A stretch of 64,000 nt of DNA from Paenibacillus amylolyticus. GTDB lineage: Bacteria > Bacillota > Bacilli > Paenibacillales > Paenibacillaceae. Below the pieces are notes generated by a model that had not been told where the DNA came from, did no database searches, and saw only the letters and a list, made by a program, of their open reading frames with translations. A program made the translations under genes and the position numbers. How positions within the stretch are numbered: the first letter of the stretch is position 1; the number at the start of each line of letters is the position of its first letter. The stretch lies in contig NZ_CP121451.1 in assembly GCF_029689945.1 (NCBI RefSeq), positions 620,001 to 684,000 on the forward strand. Reading direction: 5' to 3'. This document shows, piece after piece, positions 28,139 through 38,024 of the stretch.

Positions 28139-30236
28139 TTACTCTACCTTGAATCTTGCAGCCGATTCGGCCAGCTTTTGCGTCAATTCATCGATCGTAT
28201 CGACCATGTTCGCCAACTGCTGCACCGTCGAAGACTGCTCCATCATGGTTGCTGTTACTTCCTCAACCGAAGCAGATACCTGTTCTCCTGAAGCCGACAA
28301 GCTATGGGCTGACTCCAGTACGTCATCCTTGTTCTGCAACATCTCTTGCATCTGTCCTGCCATCGTGGCGATCTGCTGGTTGATGACCGTCACCTTCTCC
28401 AATATCATATCAAATGCCTGACGAGTCTGAATGACAAGCTCATCCTGCCTGGACGAGATGGTGTGAATTTCGGCAACACTTTGGTTGTTCTCGGCGACAT
28501 CAGCCAGATTCTGCTCGATAATGCTGGAGATTTCCTTGGACTGGCGGGAACTCTGCTCTGCCAGATTACGAATCTCTTCGGCCACAACCGCAAATCCTCG
28601 GCCATGCTCTCCAGCCCGCGATGCTTCAATTGAAGCATTCAATGCAAGCAGATTGGTCTGCTTCGCAATCTGGCTGATGGCTTCCGTGATCTGACTAATA
28701 CTGCCCGAACTGGTGTGAAGTTTGACGGTAATCTCCGAGATTTTTTCCACTTCCCGCTCGTTCACCTCATTGATACGCATCAGTTCATTAACAACTTCAC
28801 TCCCATTGTGGAATACCGATTCGATCTCATCCGCTTTTGCCTTCACATCCTGTGCACTGCTGTTCATGGCAGCCACTTTATCACCAAAGCTGTTGAATTT
28901 GCCTGCAATCTGCTCGGTATCTTCGGATTGAGCCTCCATCGCCTTCGCAATGCCCATGGACGTCGCTGATGTTTCATCAATCGATCTGGCCGTCTGTTTG
29001 GAGGTCTCCTCCAATTCCTGAGTGCTGGCCTGGAGGACATGGATCGAACTATTCATATCTGTAATCAGGTTCCGGTTCTGCTCCACCATGCCATTGAAGC
29101 TCTCCGCCAGATCCTTGAATTCACTGTTATATCTGCCATTGGCCTTAATGGTCAGATTGCCTTGAGCAAGCTGTTGGAACAGCCCGATCAGACGAATGAT
29201 GGGTCTCGTAATACTGCGAGAAATCAGCCATCCCACGCCAATCGCCAGAGCAACTCCGATCAAGGTCACGATAAGCATCTGGCGCTGTATATCCTCTATT
29301 GGACGTTTGATATCATCATAATCGTCAATAATGACCACGGAAAGATCTGCACCTGGGATCTGATTGATCCGATAGTAGATATCATCTCGATCCATCGAAG
29401 TGATCTTCACTTTGTCGGTGGCTCTGGCCTCGATAAGTTCCATCGCTTCCTTGTCCTCTTCCAATGTTTGCCCCACGATGAAAGGGTCCAATGAATCATA
29501 CATAATGATGCCGCTCCGGCTCACTACTTCAGCTCTGCCTTGACCATTAATCTGGATGTCTCCGAGTTGGCCCAGGAAAAGCTGCTGTCCACCGACATGG
29601 CGAACACCCCCAGAACATTGCCCTCTTCATCCATGATGGGCTCCGAGAATACTATAATGAGCTTCTTGCTATTCTTTGAGACGATCGCATCACTGATGAA
29701 GGATTTCCCCTGTATGGACTCCTTGAAATATTCACGGTCTCCCCGTGGCTGTCCGATTACTTCCGGCATGGTTCCCGCCACCATGGTTCCTTCCTTGTCA
29801 AACACGAACAGGTCCGGCTTGGTACCTATCGTGTCGGATATACTCTCGGCGAGAACGGTATTTGCTCTGTTGAAATATGGATTCTCATCTGTGAAAAAGT
29901 CTCATCTGTCATTTCATTCGTATCACGCAACTTCAAGAGTTCTTTAAAAGTACTATGTACAGACATCGCATGACTCATCTGTTGCTGAAGCTGCATCGCT
30001 GTCCAGAGCCCTTCCCCAAGGCGGTCAGCCATTACATTAATCTCATCCTTACTTTTCCTGACCACAACATCAGATGAAATCATATAACTTGTGGTCGTTG
30101 CACCAAGCAGCACCAGAACAACCAATACACTGATCATGAACGGCAGCTTGATTTTAAGGGACATATGTTTGATCCTATGCCCTACCCCTTTTCTTTCCCC
30201 ATTTTCAATTCTCCCCATTTCCTGGACCATCTCCAT
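28139..30236 (-). CDS. Methyl-accepting chemotaxis protein, two frameshifts
   Basis: Membrane chemoreceptor, about 700 residues once restored. First helix [19 protein letters not shown], an extracellular double-cache sensor, second helix, HAMP ([20 protein letters not shown]), then the signalling coiled coil with the conserved hairpin [20 protein letters not shown]. One base is missing at the A5 run 29894-29898 (restoring [18 protein letters not shown]) and one at the A4 run 29577-29580 (restoring [20 protein letters not shown]). The start is uncertain: the first ATG (30236) lacks a clear binding site and internal ATGs near 30218 and 30164 are possible. Passes ligand information to CheA/CheW at the cell pole. 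Confidence 0.85.
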
Positions 30237-30339
30237 CTGTACGATGTATATACATTATCGGAAGAAGACATGGTTGAATTGATCGATTAGGGAGATATTG
30301 CCACTGTTTTTCATTTTTATTTCTGATAACAACATAACA

Positions 30340-30406
30340 AAACGGCCTGTTAAATCGACACTATCCATCGTTGGAATGGATGTTGCCGTTACCTGACAGA
30401 CCGTTT
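30340..30406 (-). terminator. Probable terminator of the leucine dehydrogenase gene
   Basis: Complementary arms AAACGGCCTGT and ACAG.CCGTTT (plus strand) enclose a second small hairpin (CATCC/GGATG). On the minus strand the structure lies 35 bases after the stop and runs into T-rich sequence. Confidence 0.5.
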
Positions 30407-30440
30407 ACAGACCTAATATATAATATGATTCAATGACGTT

Positions 30441-31547
30441 TTACTTGCGTAATCTCCGGGAACTCAGTGCATGGTGGCCATTTTGCAGAAATGTACTGCG
30501 TGTATTCTTCATCTGTTCAATCCGTCGCTCAGCCAGACGATCTGCGGCAACATAAGTAGCGATGCCCTCGGTACGTGAGCTTTCAAAAATGTTCTCCAAC
30601 GTGGAATAGATATCTCCAATCTTGCTCCACGCCCGATCCGCATTATATCCGTTAAGCTCATCCGCAATGTTAATTACGCCACCTGCGTTGATGACATAGT
30701 CAGGCGCGTATACGATACCCATATCATACAGCTGATCCCCATGACGGGTCTCCAGCAGCTGATTATTGGCACAGCCCGCTACAACCTTCGCCTTGAGCGT
30801 CTTGAGCGTATCGTCATTAATCGTGCCGCCCAGTGCACATGGTGCATAGATATCGCAATCCACACTCGTAATGTCTGCGGGATCAACAGCTGTCGCGCCG
30901 AAGCGATCCACAGCTTGTTTCACCGAATCCTTATGGATATCCGTAACAATCAGATGTGCACCTTCCTCATACAGATATTTGCACAGATGCATCGCCACAT
31001 TGCCGACACCTTGGACCGCTATCGTTTTCCCTTCCAGCAGATCGGTACCAAATGCTTCTTTGGCTGCTGCCTTAATCCCCCGATATACACCCCAAGCGGT
31101 TGCGGGTGATGGGTTACCGGATGAACCATAGCTTGCCGAGATGCCTGTCACATAATCCGTTTCCTGATAGATCAGGTTCATATCCTCTTCCGTTGTTCCC
31201 ACATCTTCGGCTGTGATGTAACGTCCGTTCAATCCTTGAATATATCGTCCAAATGCCCGAAACATCGCTTCGTTCTTGTCACGCCGCGGATCACCGATAA
31301 TAACGGTTTTGCCACCGCCCAGATTCAGGCCGGAGATCGCATTCTTATATGTCATACCGCGGGCAAGGCGCAGGGCATCCTCAATGGCTGCTTCTTCTGA
31401 AGCATAAGTCCACATCCGAGTGCCTCCCAGCGCGGGGCCGAGTGTTGTGTCATGTATGGCGATGATTGCTTTTAACCCTGAATTTCGATCCTGGCACAGA
31501 ACCAGTTCCTCATAATCGTGATGCTCCATTGCTTCAAACCAACTCAT
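30441..31547 (-). CDS. Leucine dehydrogenase
   Basis: NAD-dependent oxidative deamination of leucine and other branched-chain amino acids to 2-oxo acids, feeding branched fatty acid synthesis. 368 residues. The dehydrogenase dimerisation domain has [10 protein letters not shown] and the catalytic lysine in [15 protein letters not shown]; the Rossmann domain has [15 protein letters not shown] and the substrate region [16 protein letters not shown]. Upstream binding site region is weak, but the N-terminus [17 protein letters not shown] matches the family. It is alone; no branched-chain oxoacid dehydrogenase genes are adjacent. ELFV family members acting on Val or Phe cannot be fully excluded. 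Confidence 0.92.
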   Translation of the reverse strand: MSWFEAMEHHDYEELVLCQDRNSGLKAIIAIHDTTLGPALGGTRMWTYASEEAAIEDALRLARGMTYKNAISGLNLGGGKTVIIGDPRRDKNEAMFRAFGRYIQGLNGRYITAEDVGTTEEDMNLIYQETDYVTGISASYGSSGNPSPATAWGVYRGIKAAAKEAFGTDLLEGKTIAVQGVGNVAMHLCKYLYEEGAHLIVTDIHKDSVKQAVDRFGATAVDPADITSVDCDIYAPCALGGTINDDTLKTLKAKVVAGCANNQLLETRHGDQLYDMGIVYAPDYVINAGGVINIADELNGYNADRAWSKIGDIYSTLENIFESSRTEGIATYVAADRLAERRIEQMKNTRSTFLQNGHHALSSRRLRK

Positions 31548-31712
31548 GTGTTAACCGTCTCCTCCAACCATTTTTGCGATCCATTCGCATTGTTCTCTAC
31601 TCAATGACCATCCTCTATTGTACCCATGAATACCCAGTTTGTGCAAAATCACATCGCAATGTTAGAGAAGCATCCGTATCATTGCCTGGAGGCATTGCAT
31701 GTATGACTCACA

Positions 31713-32342
31713 TTAAGAGAGCGTTTCGACCACATTAATTGGATGCAGATCGCCCCCAACGGCGAATGACGCCTGTCCCGTCTCCTCGGAAACGACCAAC
31801 ACAACCGCATCCGTCAACTCACTGAGTCCCAGTGCAGCCCGATGACGAGTGCCTATTTTTCGTTCATGCACTTCCGCTTGCGATAACGGCAGCACATTCC
31901 CTGCCGATACAATCTGATTGCCACGAATCAACACAGCCCCGTCATGCAATGGTGCACCGGGAATGAACAGGGATTCCAGCAGCGCATGTGTCACGCTGGC
32001 ATCCACCGCCACGCCTGAATGAATAATCGAATCCAATGAAATCTCCCGTTCAATCACGATCAACGCCCCGTATCTCCGGTCAGACAGATGCTGTACGCTC
32101 AACGTTAATTCGGCAAACTTCTCCGTAAAGGGCGACAGATAACAATCCAGATAAAACGAAGAGGCGAGCACCTCGATCTGCTTGATCTCCGCTCGAATCT
32201 CTGCAAATTGCCCCAGCAGACAGGCACTATCATTGTCAAACCGGGATAACGTCAGATTCATACGTTCTGCTACACGATGGAGGTCTGCCTTAAGCCTCTG
32301 CCTCATCGAGGAACTGTCACAGTCTGCTTGCCGGTTCATCAT
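31713..32342 (-). CDS. cdaS: Diadenylate cyclase, CdaS-like (sporulation type)
   Basis: Makes cyclic di-AMP from two ATP. The DAC domain has the catalytic motifs LHDGAVLI and GTRHRAALGLSE. About 70 residues of helical sequence precede it, matching the autoinhibitory N-terminus of B. subtilis CdaS (YojJ), and there is no membrane helix, unlike CdaA. Start ATG 32342 or 32339 behind GGAGGAGG; the longer ORF reading upstream is out of character and crosses the preceding terminator. In Bacillus, CdaS is made in the forespore and affects germination. Confidence 0.88.
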   Translation of the reverse strand: MMNRQADCDSSSMRQRLKADLHRVAERMNLTLSRFDNDSACLLGQFAEIRAEIKQIEVLASSFYLDCYLSPFTEKFAELTLSVQHLSDRRYGALIVIEREISLDSIIHSGVAVDASVTHALLESLFIPGAPLHDGAVLIRGNQIVSAGNVLPLSQAEVHERKIGTRHRAALGLSELTDAVVLVVSEETGQASFAVGGDLHPINVVETLS

Positions 32343-32429
32343 ACGCCGCCTCCTCCTTTGGTTTGAGTATCGCCTCGCACATATCCTGAATACCCATACC
32401 TTCCCCTCAGGCGCGTGTATATATGCAAG

Positions 32430-32475
32430 CAAAAAGAGTCTGTCCGCGAACGAACTTCCACGGTCAGACCCTATT
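32430..32475 (-). terminator. Terminator of the secreted OB-fold protein gene
   Basis: On the minus strand AGGGTCTGACCG and CGGACAGACTC pair imperfectly, followed by T5. Lies 28 bases after the restored stop. Confidence 0.7.
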
Positions 32476-32502
32476 CGCATGATGATATAAAGTCTATTTC
32501 AC

Positions 32503-34069
32503 TTATTGTGCTTTTCCGTATGAACCTGCCTTAAATGTAGTCGGATCATACCATTTGTATCCCGCCGCAGGTGCAGCCCCATGGCTCAAGTTGCGGCTCC
32601 GTTGATGCAGCCGGAGCTTCCATGGGAAGCAGGCTTGTAGCTGTATCCAATGTCAGTCCTGGCACTTGTGCCAGACTCGTATAACTCTCTTTGACCGCGA
32701 GCCATTTCACGGTATTCACAAGGAACGTTGCATCGTCCACTTCTTTGAATCCATCGTAAGTCTTCTTGGTCGCACCGGTCTCTTCACGCAAATACTTCGG
32801 AGTAGCGTCTTCCACGGGTGATGAATCTCCGATAAATGCGGCTTTGCCCGCACCAACCTTGGCAATGGCGGCGTAAGCCCCTTCGGCTCGTCCACCACCG
32901 TTATATACGCCCTGATCGACAGCATTGCCCCACTTGGACACACCACTTGGTACATACACCAAGCCTTTGGCCTTGTTAGGATCTATAATCGCAATAGTCG
33001 ATCCCGCATGCATCGCTACAGCATTAACACCAGCCGTAATGCCGAAGGATTGTGCAGGTGCAACGATATCCGATGCATTGACATCTCCAAGGGCATTATA
33101 ACGGAAACGAACACCAAAGTTCGTTGCCAGCCAGTCTGAACTCGTCACACTCTGCATCGCTGGTGATTCAGCTTCAGCCGAAGACATGCCTTTGGCCGGA
33201 TTCAGGAAGGCACCGCGGCGATATCCGTTGAATACTTCGGAGGAATCCCAGCGGTTTTTGTTACGGTCTGCATTATAGTGGTCGGAGATGAAAAAGACAC
33301 TGCCTCCGTTCTGCACGTACTGCACCAGCGCAGCCTGCTCTGTCGCTTTGAACGGCACGTTGGCTTCGCCAATGACAAAGACGTCGTAATCTTTCAATTT
33401 ATTATAGGTGATGGCTTGCTCACCGAATGTATACGGAATACTGCGTTCCAGCTGATTCACGACAAAGCCTGCGTTGCGCAAACCATTGGCAAAATCCGAA
33501 AATGCTCCGTCAATAATCCAGTCCGCAGCACCTGCTGTCTGGGCATGGGTATTATCAAACAATACTTTTTTGCCGGTACCATCCGGTAATGTTGTGCCTG
33601 GGTTCGGTTCTGGATCAGGGTTCGTTGTTCCGGAGGAAAATGTAATGGACGTTGGGTTTTTGACTCCTGCGTAGCTGTTGTAGGCACCGAGGGTTCCGGT
33701 TACGATGATCTTTTTGCCTACCAGACCGGGATTGGTAGCCAGTCCATATTGCGAACGTAAAGAGGCGGGAATCTGCACATCCAATAATCTGGCATTGGTT
33801 CGCTCTGACGCTGAATCGGCAATCAGAACATTAAAATCATTGGCATACGGAGATGTAAACTTTGCGGTAAGTGACCCGGTAGCATGTCCAACAATGATTC
33901 CTTCAACCGTCGCTGTTCCTCCACCGCTCTGGGCAGCGATGGCCTGAGATACCGTAAGGGGTGCTGCAGCTTGTACCGGACTTTGCGAACCCGGCCCCAG
34001 CAGTGCGGTTGCCATCATGATAAAGACCAGGAATGCCCCGATCCAGTGCTGCCATAACGCCTTCTTCAT
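32503..34069 (-). CDS. Secreted protein with OB-fold and GATase-like domain, frameshifted near the end
   Basis: About 522 residues. Signal peptide MKKALWQHWIGAFLVFIMMA with likely cleavage at VQA-AA. Residues 35-135 (VSQAIAAQSGGGTATVEGIIVGH, VGKKIIVTGTLGAYNSYAGV) form the DUF6359/YhcR-type OB-fold of Gram-positive exonucleases. A Pro/Asn linker follows, then a class I glutamine amidotransferase-like fold (KKVLFDNTHAQTAG, YDVFVIGEANVPF, GGSVFFISDHYNAD) as in DUF4350 proteins; no catalytic Cys is seen. One base is missing in the CCCC run (plus) 32577-32580: restored C-terminus is GAAPAAGYKWYDPTTFKAGS ending at 32503. Start ATG 34069 follows GGAGGAGG. Perhaps binds nucleic acid or carbohydrate outside the cell; activity unknown. 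Confidence 0.75.
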
Positions 34070-34241
34070 ATTCCCTTTCTCCTCCTCCAAATTACCTGAT
34101 AATGGGTTATCCTCCTTTATTTTAATTGTTCATATGATGAATTCCTCTTTCTTTTTGTAAAATTGAGAAAAAAGTTTTGAGATGCGATCCATCTGCCCAT
34201 ACTGATTACATTAGAATTCCATTTTCCGAAGGAGTAAAACA

Positions 34242-34535
34242 ATGATGAAATTGGTGTTTTTGATACTCTTGCTGATTGTTCCGCTAGTTATGGTTTATAT
34301 TGCACTTCGTTCAAGGCTGGTTACACGACTGTTTCATATCCTTGCGCTGATCTGCTTCTACAGTGCCGCAACCGTCATCGCTGGTGATGTGTATGCGACG
34401 AATGCTCATATGACCACGTTCACCACCGAGATTCACCATTTCCTGCTGAATGGCTGGTTCCTGTATCCGTCTGCATATCTCGGCGTATACATTCCCTATG
34501 CGATGTGGAGAAGCCTATTTTTAGAAAAAAGTTAA
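34242..34535 (+). CDS. Small membrane protein, unknown
   Basis: 97 residues with three hydrophobic stretches (LVFLILLLIVPLVMVYIAL, FHILALICFYSAATVIAG and LYPSAYLGVYIPYAMW) separated by short polar loops with two conserved-looking histidines (EIHHFLL). AAGGAG precedes ATG by seven bases, so it is very likely translated. No family recognised. Divergent from the secreted OB-fold protein. Confidence 0.75.
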   Translation: MMKLVFLILLLIVPLVMVYIALRSRLVTRLFHILALICFYSAATVIAGDVYATNAHMTTFTTEIHHFLLNGWFLYPSAYLGVYIPYAMWRSLFLEKS

Positions 34536-34597
34536 ATTCGTTGCGGACTTGGGATTGCATTTTGCCAGCGTTCATTGCATAATGAGTATATAAACGT

Positions 34598-34615
34598 GAT
34601 AATGATTATCATTCT
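34598..34615. promoter_or_regulatory. Fur box
   Basis: GATAATGATTATCATTCT matches the classic Fur consensus GATAATGATAATCATTATC at 15 of the first 16 positions. It lies about 75 bases before a 51-codon ORF, overlapping where its promoter should be, so iron-dependent repression of that ORF is expected. Confidence 0.72.
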
Positions 34616-34688
34616 TGAACTTGTCTCTATGTAGCTTGCTACTGCATATGATTAACCGATTTTATAGATAAAGGGGAACGAACATCGA

Positions 34689-34844
34689 ATGAATACAACT
34701 CTGCAAAAGGCTGATCTGCAGCTTGACGATTATTTGGATCTTCTGAACCTGGCAACCAATCTGGGTGATATGAGATGGCAAAAGGAAATTATCCGCAAGC
34801 TGGCTTATACTTATCCCGCAGTTCAATGTAAACAACCACAATAG
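34689..34844 (+). CDS. Small 51-residue protein, probably Fur-regulated
   Basis: Short ORF beginning MNTTLQKADLQLDDYLDLLN, continuing LATNLGDMRWQKEIIRKLA and ending in a short basic tail. It looks like two amphipathic helices, acidic then basic, with one Cys near the end. AAAGGGGAACG lies about 11 bases upstream. Below the size cut-off of standard gene callers. The Fur box upstream suggests an iron-sparing or siderophore-linked role comparable in size to B. subtilis FbpA/FbpB, but no sequence similarity to these is claimed. Confidence 0.6.
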   Translation: MNTTLQKADLQLDDYLDLLNLATNLGDMRWQKEIIRKLAYTYPAVQCKQPQ

Positions 34845-34992
34845 CATTCCATATATATCATAGACTACATTATGGCTCATGACCGATTCATTCGTTGAAT
34901 CTGTTACGGGCTATTTTTGTTGTACAATATAATGGATCTAAACATTTACACGAGAAATATTCTTTAGTTCAATTTATATAGGGGGAAAAACG

Positions 34993-35541
34993 ATGCAACT
35001 GGAGACGGAGAGACTGATGATCCGGGAGATTCGGGAGACCGATTGGGAGAGGATTCACGCCTACACTTCCATGCCGGAAGTTACACAACATACCGCATGG
35101 GGGCCGAATACCGAAGAGGATACACGAGAATATGTACAGTTTGTGTTGGACATGCAGCAGACACAACCACGAGAAGGCTATGAACTGGCGATATGTTTGA
35201 AAAGTGACGGGACTCTGCTTGGCGGAGTAGGCATTCACTTGACGGAGAAAACCAATGCAGAGATTGGTTACGTCCTTAATCCCGCCTACCAAGGCAAAGG
35301 TTATGCCGCCGAAGCAGCCAGCGCTCTGTTAGGTTTTGGTTTCAATGAACTCGGCATTCACCGGATTTACGCCAAGTGTCGCCCACACAACACGGCTTCG
35401 GAGAAGGTTATGAAGAAAATCGGTATGCAGCGTGAAGGGCTTTTGCGAGAGCACTGGTTCTACAAAGGTTGCTTTCATGACTCCTTGCTCTATTCGATTC
35501 TGGCCAGGGAATATGGGCCCCAGCCCATGAAGACCGAATGA
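34993..35541 (+). CDS. GNAT acetyltransferase, RimJ/RimL-like
   Basis: 182 residues. Transfers an acetyl group from acetyl-CoA to an amine, probably a protein N-terminus or a small molecule. Starts MQLETERLMIREIRETDWER, a classic Acetyltransf_3 entry, with the acetyl-CoA loop LNPAYQGKGYAAEAASALLG and the late HNTASEKVMKKIGMQREG. ATG 34993 follows AGGGGG. A strong terminator follows at 35584. Confidence 0.92.
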   Translation: MQLETERLMIREIRETDWERIHAYTSMPEVTQHTAWGPNTEEDTREYVQFVLDMQQTQPREGYELAICLKSDGTLLGGVGIHLTEKTNAEIGYVLNPAYQGKGYAAEAASALLGFGFNELGIHRIYAKCRPHNTASEKVMKKIGMQREGLLREHWFYKGCFHDSLLYSILAREYGPQPMKTE

Positions 35542-35583
35542 TACATATATCATTTTCCGTATTCACCATATCCGTAATACACC

Positions 35584-35623
35584 AAAAGGCTGACACCGAT
35601 GATACGGATGTCAGCCCTTTTTG
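35584..35623 (+). terminator. Terminator after GNAT gene
   Basis: AAAGGCTGACA pairs with TGTCAGCCCTTTTT across a 13-base loop containing a smaller CCG/CGG pairing; T-tract present. Confidence 0.85.
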
Positions 35624-35680
35624 TTATTCTCCGTAACGACCCCAATCGCCAATGGAGGTAAAGCTTTGGATCAATCTCCG

Positions 35681-36457
35681 TTACAATCGGCACAGCTCTG
35701 CGGGACAGCTTGGGAATGTCGGACATCCACACATGTAGCGCAACGCTGCCAGATCCCGAATCATCAATTTGCCGTCCATCATATCCAGCGTCCCTTGTTC
35801 CTTCCATGCCCCCAGCATCCGCGTTACGCTCTCCCGGGTAGCTCCAATCATCTCGGCGAGCTCGGTATGGTTCAGCTTCATGTCCAGCACAATGCCATCC
35901 GGTGTAGCCTTGCCATACGAATTGCTGGCACGGATCAGTGTCGAAGCGAGCGCACCCGCCTTGCCATAGAGCAGCAAATCACGGAATCTCGACTGGGTGA
36001 TCCGCTGCGACAATGCCATCCATTGCAAGAATTTCAAGGCAAGGTCGCCATGTTTGCTGAGTATACTTTCCAGATCGCCAAGCGAGATAATCGCCAGTTC
36101 CCCTTTTTCCGCCATCTCTGCACTGTAGCTATGATTCAGTCCACCAATGCCGCCGAATTCACCGATGAGATCGCCGCTTTGCTGGATGGATAAAATAATT
36201 TCCTTACCATCCTCCGTCGACTTGGTCATTTTCACTCGTCCCGAACGAATGTAGTACAGATATCCGGCTTCATCGCCTTCGAGAAAGAGACTATATCCCG
36301 ACTTCACCCGTTTGGGTTGCATTCTAGCTTCAATCAGGTCCCATTGCTCAGGTGTAACGAACGAAAGGATTCCGCCTGTTTCCCGTGTCATTTTGCCCGC
36401 CTCCGTTTGTTTCTGCTCTGTTCTCTGGGTTGTTCTTTCTACAAATACTGTACCCAT
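35681..36457 (-). CDS. fnr: Fnr-type oxygen-responsive regulator (CRP/FNR family)
   Basis: 258 residues. Cyclic-nucleotide-like sensor domain (SGYSLFLEGDEAGYLYYIRSG shortened here to its core GDEAGYLYYIRSGRVKM), dimerisation helix, and a winged helix-turn-helix with NHTELAEMIGATRESVTRML. The C-terminus carries four cysteines at about 243, 245, 251 and 256 (CGCPTFPSCPAELC), the position where Bacillus Fnr binds its 4Fe-4S cluster, in contrast to the N-terminal cluster of E. coli FNR. It should activate anaerobic genes when oxygen is absent. Faces the nreABC-like operon with a perfect FNR box between them. GAGGGG lies before ATG 36457. Confidence 0.9.
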   Translation of the reverse strand: MGTVFVERTTQRTEQKQTEAGKMTRETGGILSFVTPEQWDLIEARMQPKRVKSGYSLFLEGDEAGYLYYIRSGRVKMTKSTEDGKEIILSIQQSGDLIGEFGGIGGLNHSYSAEMAEKGELAIISLGDLESILSKHGDLALKFLQWMALSQRITQSRFRDLLLYGKAGALASTLIRASNSYGKATPDGIVLDMKLNHTELAEMIGATRESVTRMLGAWKEQGTLDMMDGKLMIRDLAALRYMCGCPTFPSCPAELCRL

Positions 36458-36564
36458 AACCTTCGTCCCCTCGGTGATTCCTTATGTATACATCATATCG
36501 CGAAAGTGGCTTCAGGGTTATCGGGGGATTACCTGATCCTTGACGAGAAACTCCCTGAATTTGC

Positions 36565-36580
36565 TGTGAGAAAAGTCACA
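36565..36580. promoter_or_regulatory. FNR box
   Basis: TGTGA-GAAAAG-TCACA is a perfect TGTGA-N6-TCACA palindrome between divergent fnr (start 36457) and the nreA-like gene (start 36835). Fnr probably controls itself, the sensing operon or both from here. Confidence 0.85.
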
Positions 36581-36834
36581 TTTCACGGATGTGCCTCATC
36601 CATCGCATCCCTTCAATTCCTTGGTGTACCTGATTCAGAAGACCTTCCCTGCCCAGGTTCAGTAAATTCTAGAACGGAAATAGGGGTTTTCCCTGAATTA
36701 CAATGACCGATAAAGGGTCTACAATAGAACTACCATCGTAATACCCTTACTTTAAGATGATCCTGTTCGAAGGTTAATGATAATAATCTCAACGTTATGT
36801 ACGTTATATTCCGACAAAAAGGAAGTGGCCTCTC

Positions 36835-37274
36835 ATGCATGATGAACTGCCATCCGGCATTCAGGAGATGATCGACGGCCTGCGCCTGAGCACATCCAGT
36901 GACTTCTGTGGACTCGCCTGTCTGAACGGGACAATGCTGCGCTGGAAGTATACCTCTGGGGCCAGTAATGAACGGGTGAAACGCATGGAAATGCGCCCGG
37001 ACAAGATCTGGTAGGCACAGCCCTGCGGACTGGACGCACAGCCCGATCTGATGCACAATTCACCGGAGATCATATACCCGGTCGTTGCCCGCTAATGCTT
37101 GCTGAGCGGCTGGTAAGTGCCATAGCAGTACCTGTATTCCAGGAAGGAAGCGTGCCTGGCGCCGTACTGCTCGTTGGCAGCAGACTGCCCTGCACCTTTT
37201 CACCGAACATGGTCCTACAGACCGAGCAGGTCGCTCTGCATCTTCAGCCGAAGGTGTTTGGAACCAAGGTTTGA
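36835..37274 (+). CDS. nreA: NreA-like GAF-domain nitrate sensor, frameshifted
   Basis: About 146 residues after restoration. As sequenced, the frame from ATG 36835 stops at 37013 after RPDKIW. One extra G at 36999-37000 gives RPGQDLVGTALRTGRTARSD, and then LMLAERLVSAIAVPVFQEGS and GAVLLVGSR, a typical GAF domain ending at 37274. In staphylococci NreA binds nitrate and keeps kinase NreB inactive until nitrate is present. Position directly upstream of a kinase/regulator pair fits that role. GGAAG precedes the start by about nine bases. Confidence 0.78.
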
Positions 37275-37373
37275 ACGCAAGAATGAGAGAAGCTATTCGG
37301 AGATTAAAGCTCTGAATGGCTTCTTTTTTGTTATGATATAGATAGAACTGAGGAAGCGGACAGGGGAAATCAT

Positions 37374-38024
37374 GTGATTCAACTATTAGTTGTAGACGAC
37401 CATGTTGTCGTGCGATCCGGGCTGATTGCTTTACTTGAAGGAAAGAATGACATACATATCGTTGGGGATGCCGCAGATGGCGATGAAGCCATCGCCAAAG
37501 CTCAAGCATTAAAACCGGACGTGGTCTTGATGGATTTCAGCATGCCACCAGGCAAAGACGGTCTGACCGCTACCGCTGAATTGAAGAAATTGATGCCAGA
37601 TGTCTCCATTTTGATACTGACCATGCATGACGATGAAGAATATCTGTTCCGTGCCATTCACGCGGGAGCATCCGGTTATATTCTCAAAAGTGCGCCGCAT
37701 GAGGAATTGCTTGCCGCAATCCGTTCCGTAGCAGAGGGCAGCGCCTATCTGTATCCCAGTGCGACCAAACGGCTGATGAGTGAGTACCTCGACAAAGCCA
37801 AACAGGAAAACGCCGGACCATATGACACGTTATCCGAGCGGGAGAAAGAGATTCTGTCCTGGATTGCCAAAGGTTACGCCAACAAGGAAATTGCCGAACA
37901 TCTAATTATCAGTGTCAAAACGGTCGAATCCCACAAAAGTAATCTGATGGAGAAACTGGGCCTGCGTACACGACCGGAACTGGTGAAGTTCGCCATGAAA
38001 AAGGGGTTGCTGAACTTTGAGTAG
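37374..38024 (+). CDS. nreC: NreC-like LuxR-type response regulator
   Basis: 216 residues. Receiver domain with phospho-acceptor Asp54 in VVLMDFSMPPGKDG, then a LuxR/NarL helix-turn-helix LSEREKEILSWIAKGYANKE and ISVKTVESHKSNLMEKLGL. Starts with GTG 37374 after AGGGGAA. In the Nre system it activates nitrate and nitrite reductase genes and nitrate import. The gene order nreA-nreC-nreB differs from the staphylococcal nreA-nreB-nreC. Overlaps the kinase gene by eight bases. Confidence 0.9.
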   Translation: MIQLLVVDDHVVVRSGLIALLEGKNDIHIVGDAADGDEAIAKAQALKPDVVLMDFSMPPGKDGLTATAELKKLMPDVSILILTMHDDEEYLFRAIHAGASGYILKSAPHEELLAAIRSVAEGSAYLYPSATKRLMSEYLDKAKQENAGPYDTLSEREKEILSWIAKGYANKEIAEHLIISVKTVESHKSNLMEKLGLRTRPELVKFAMKKGLLNFE

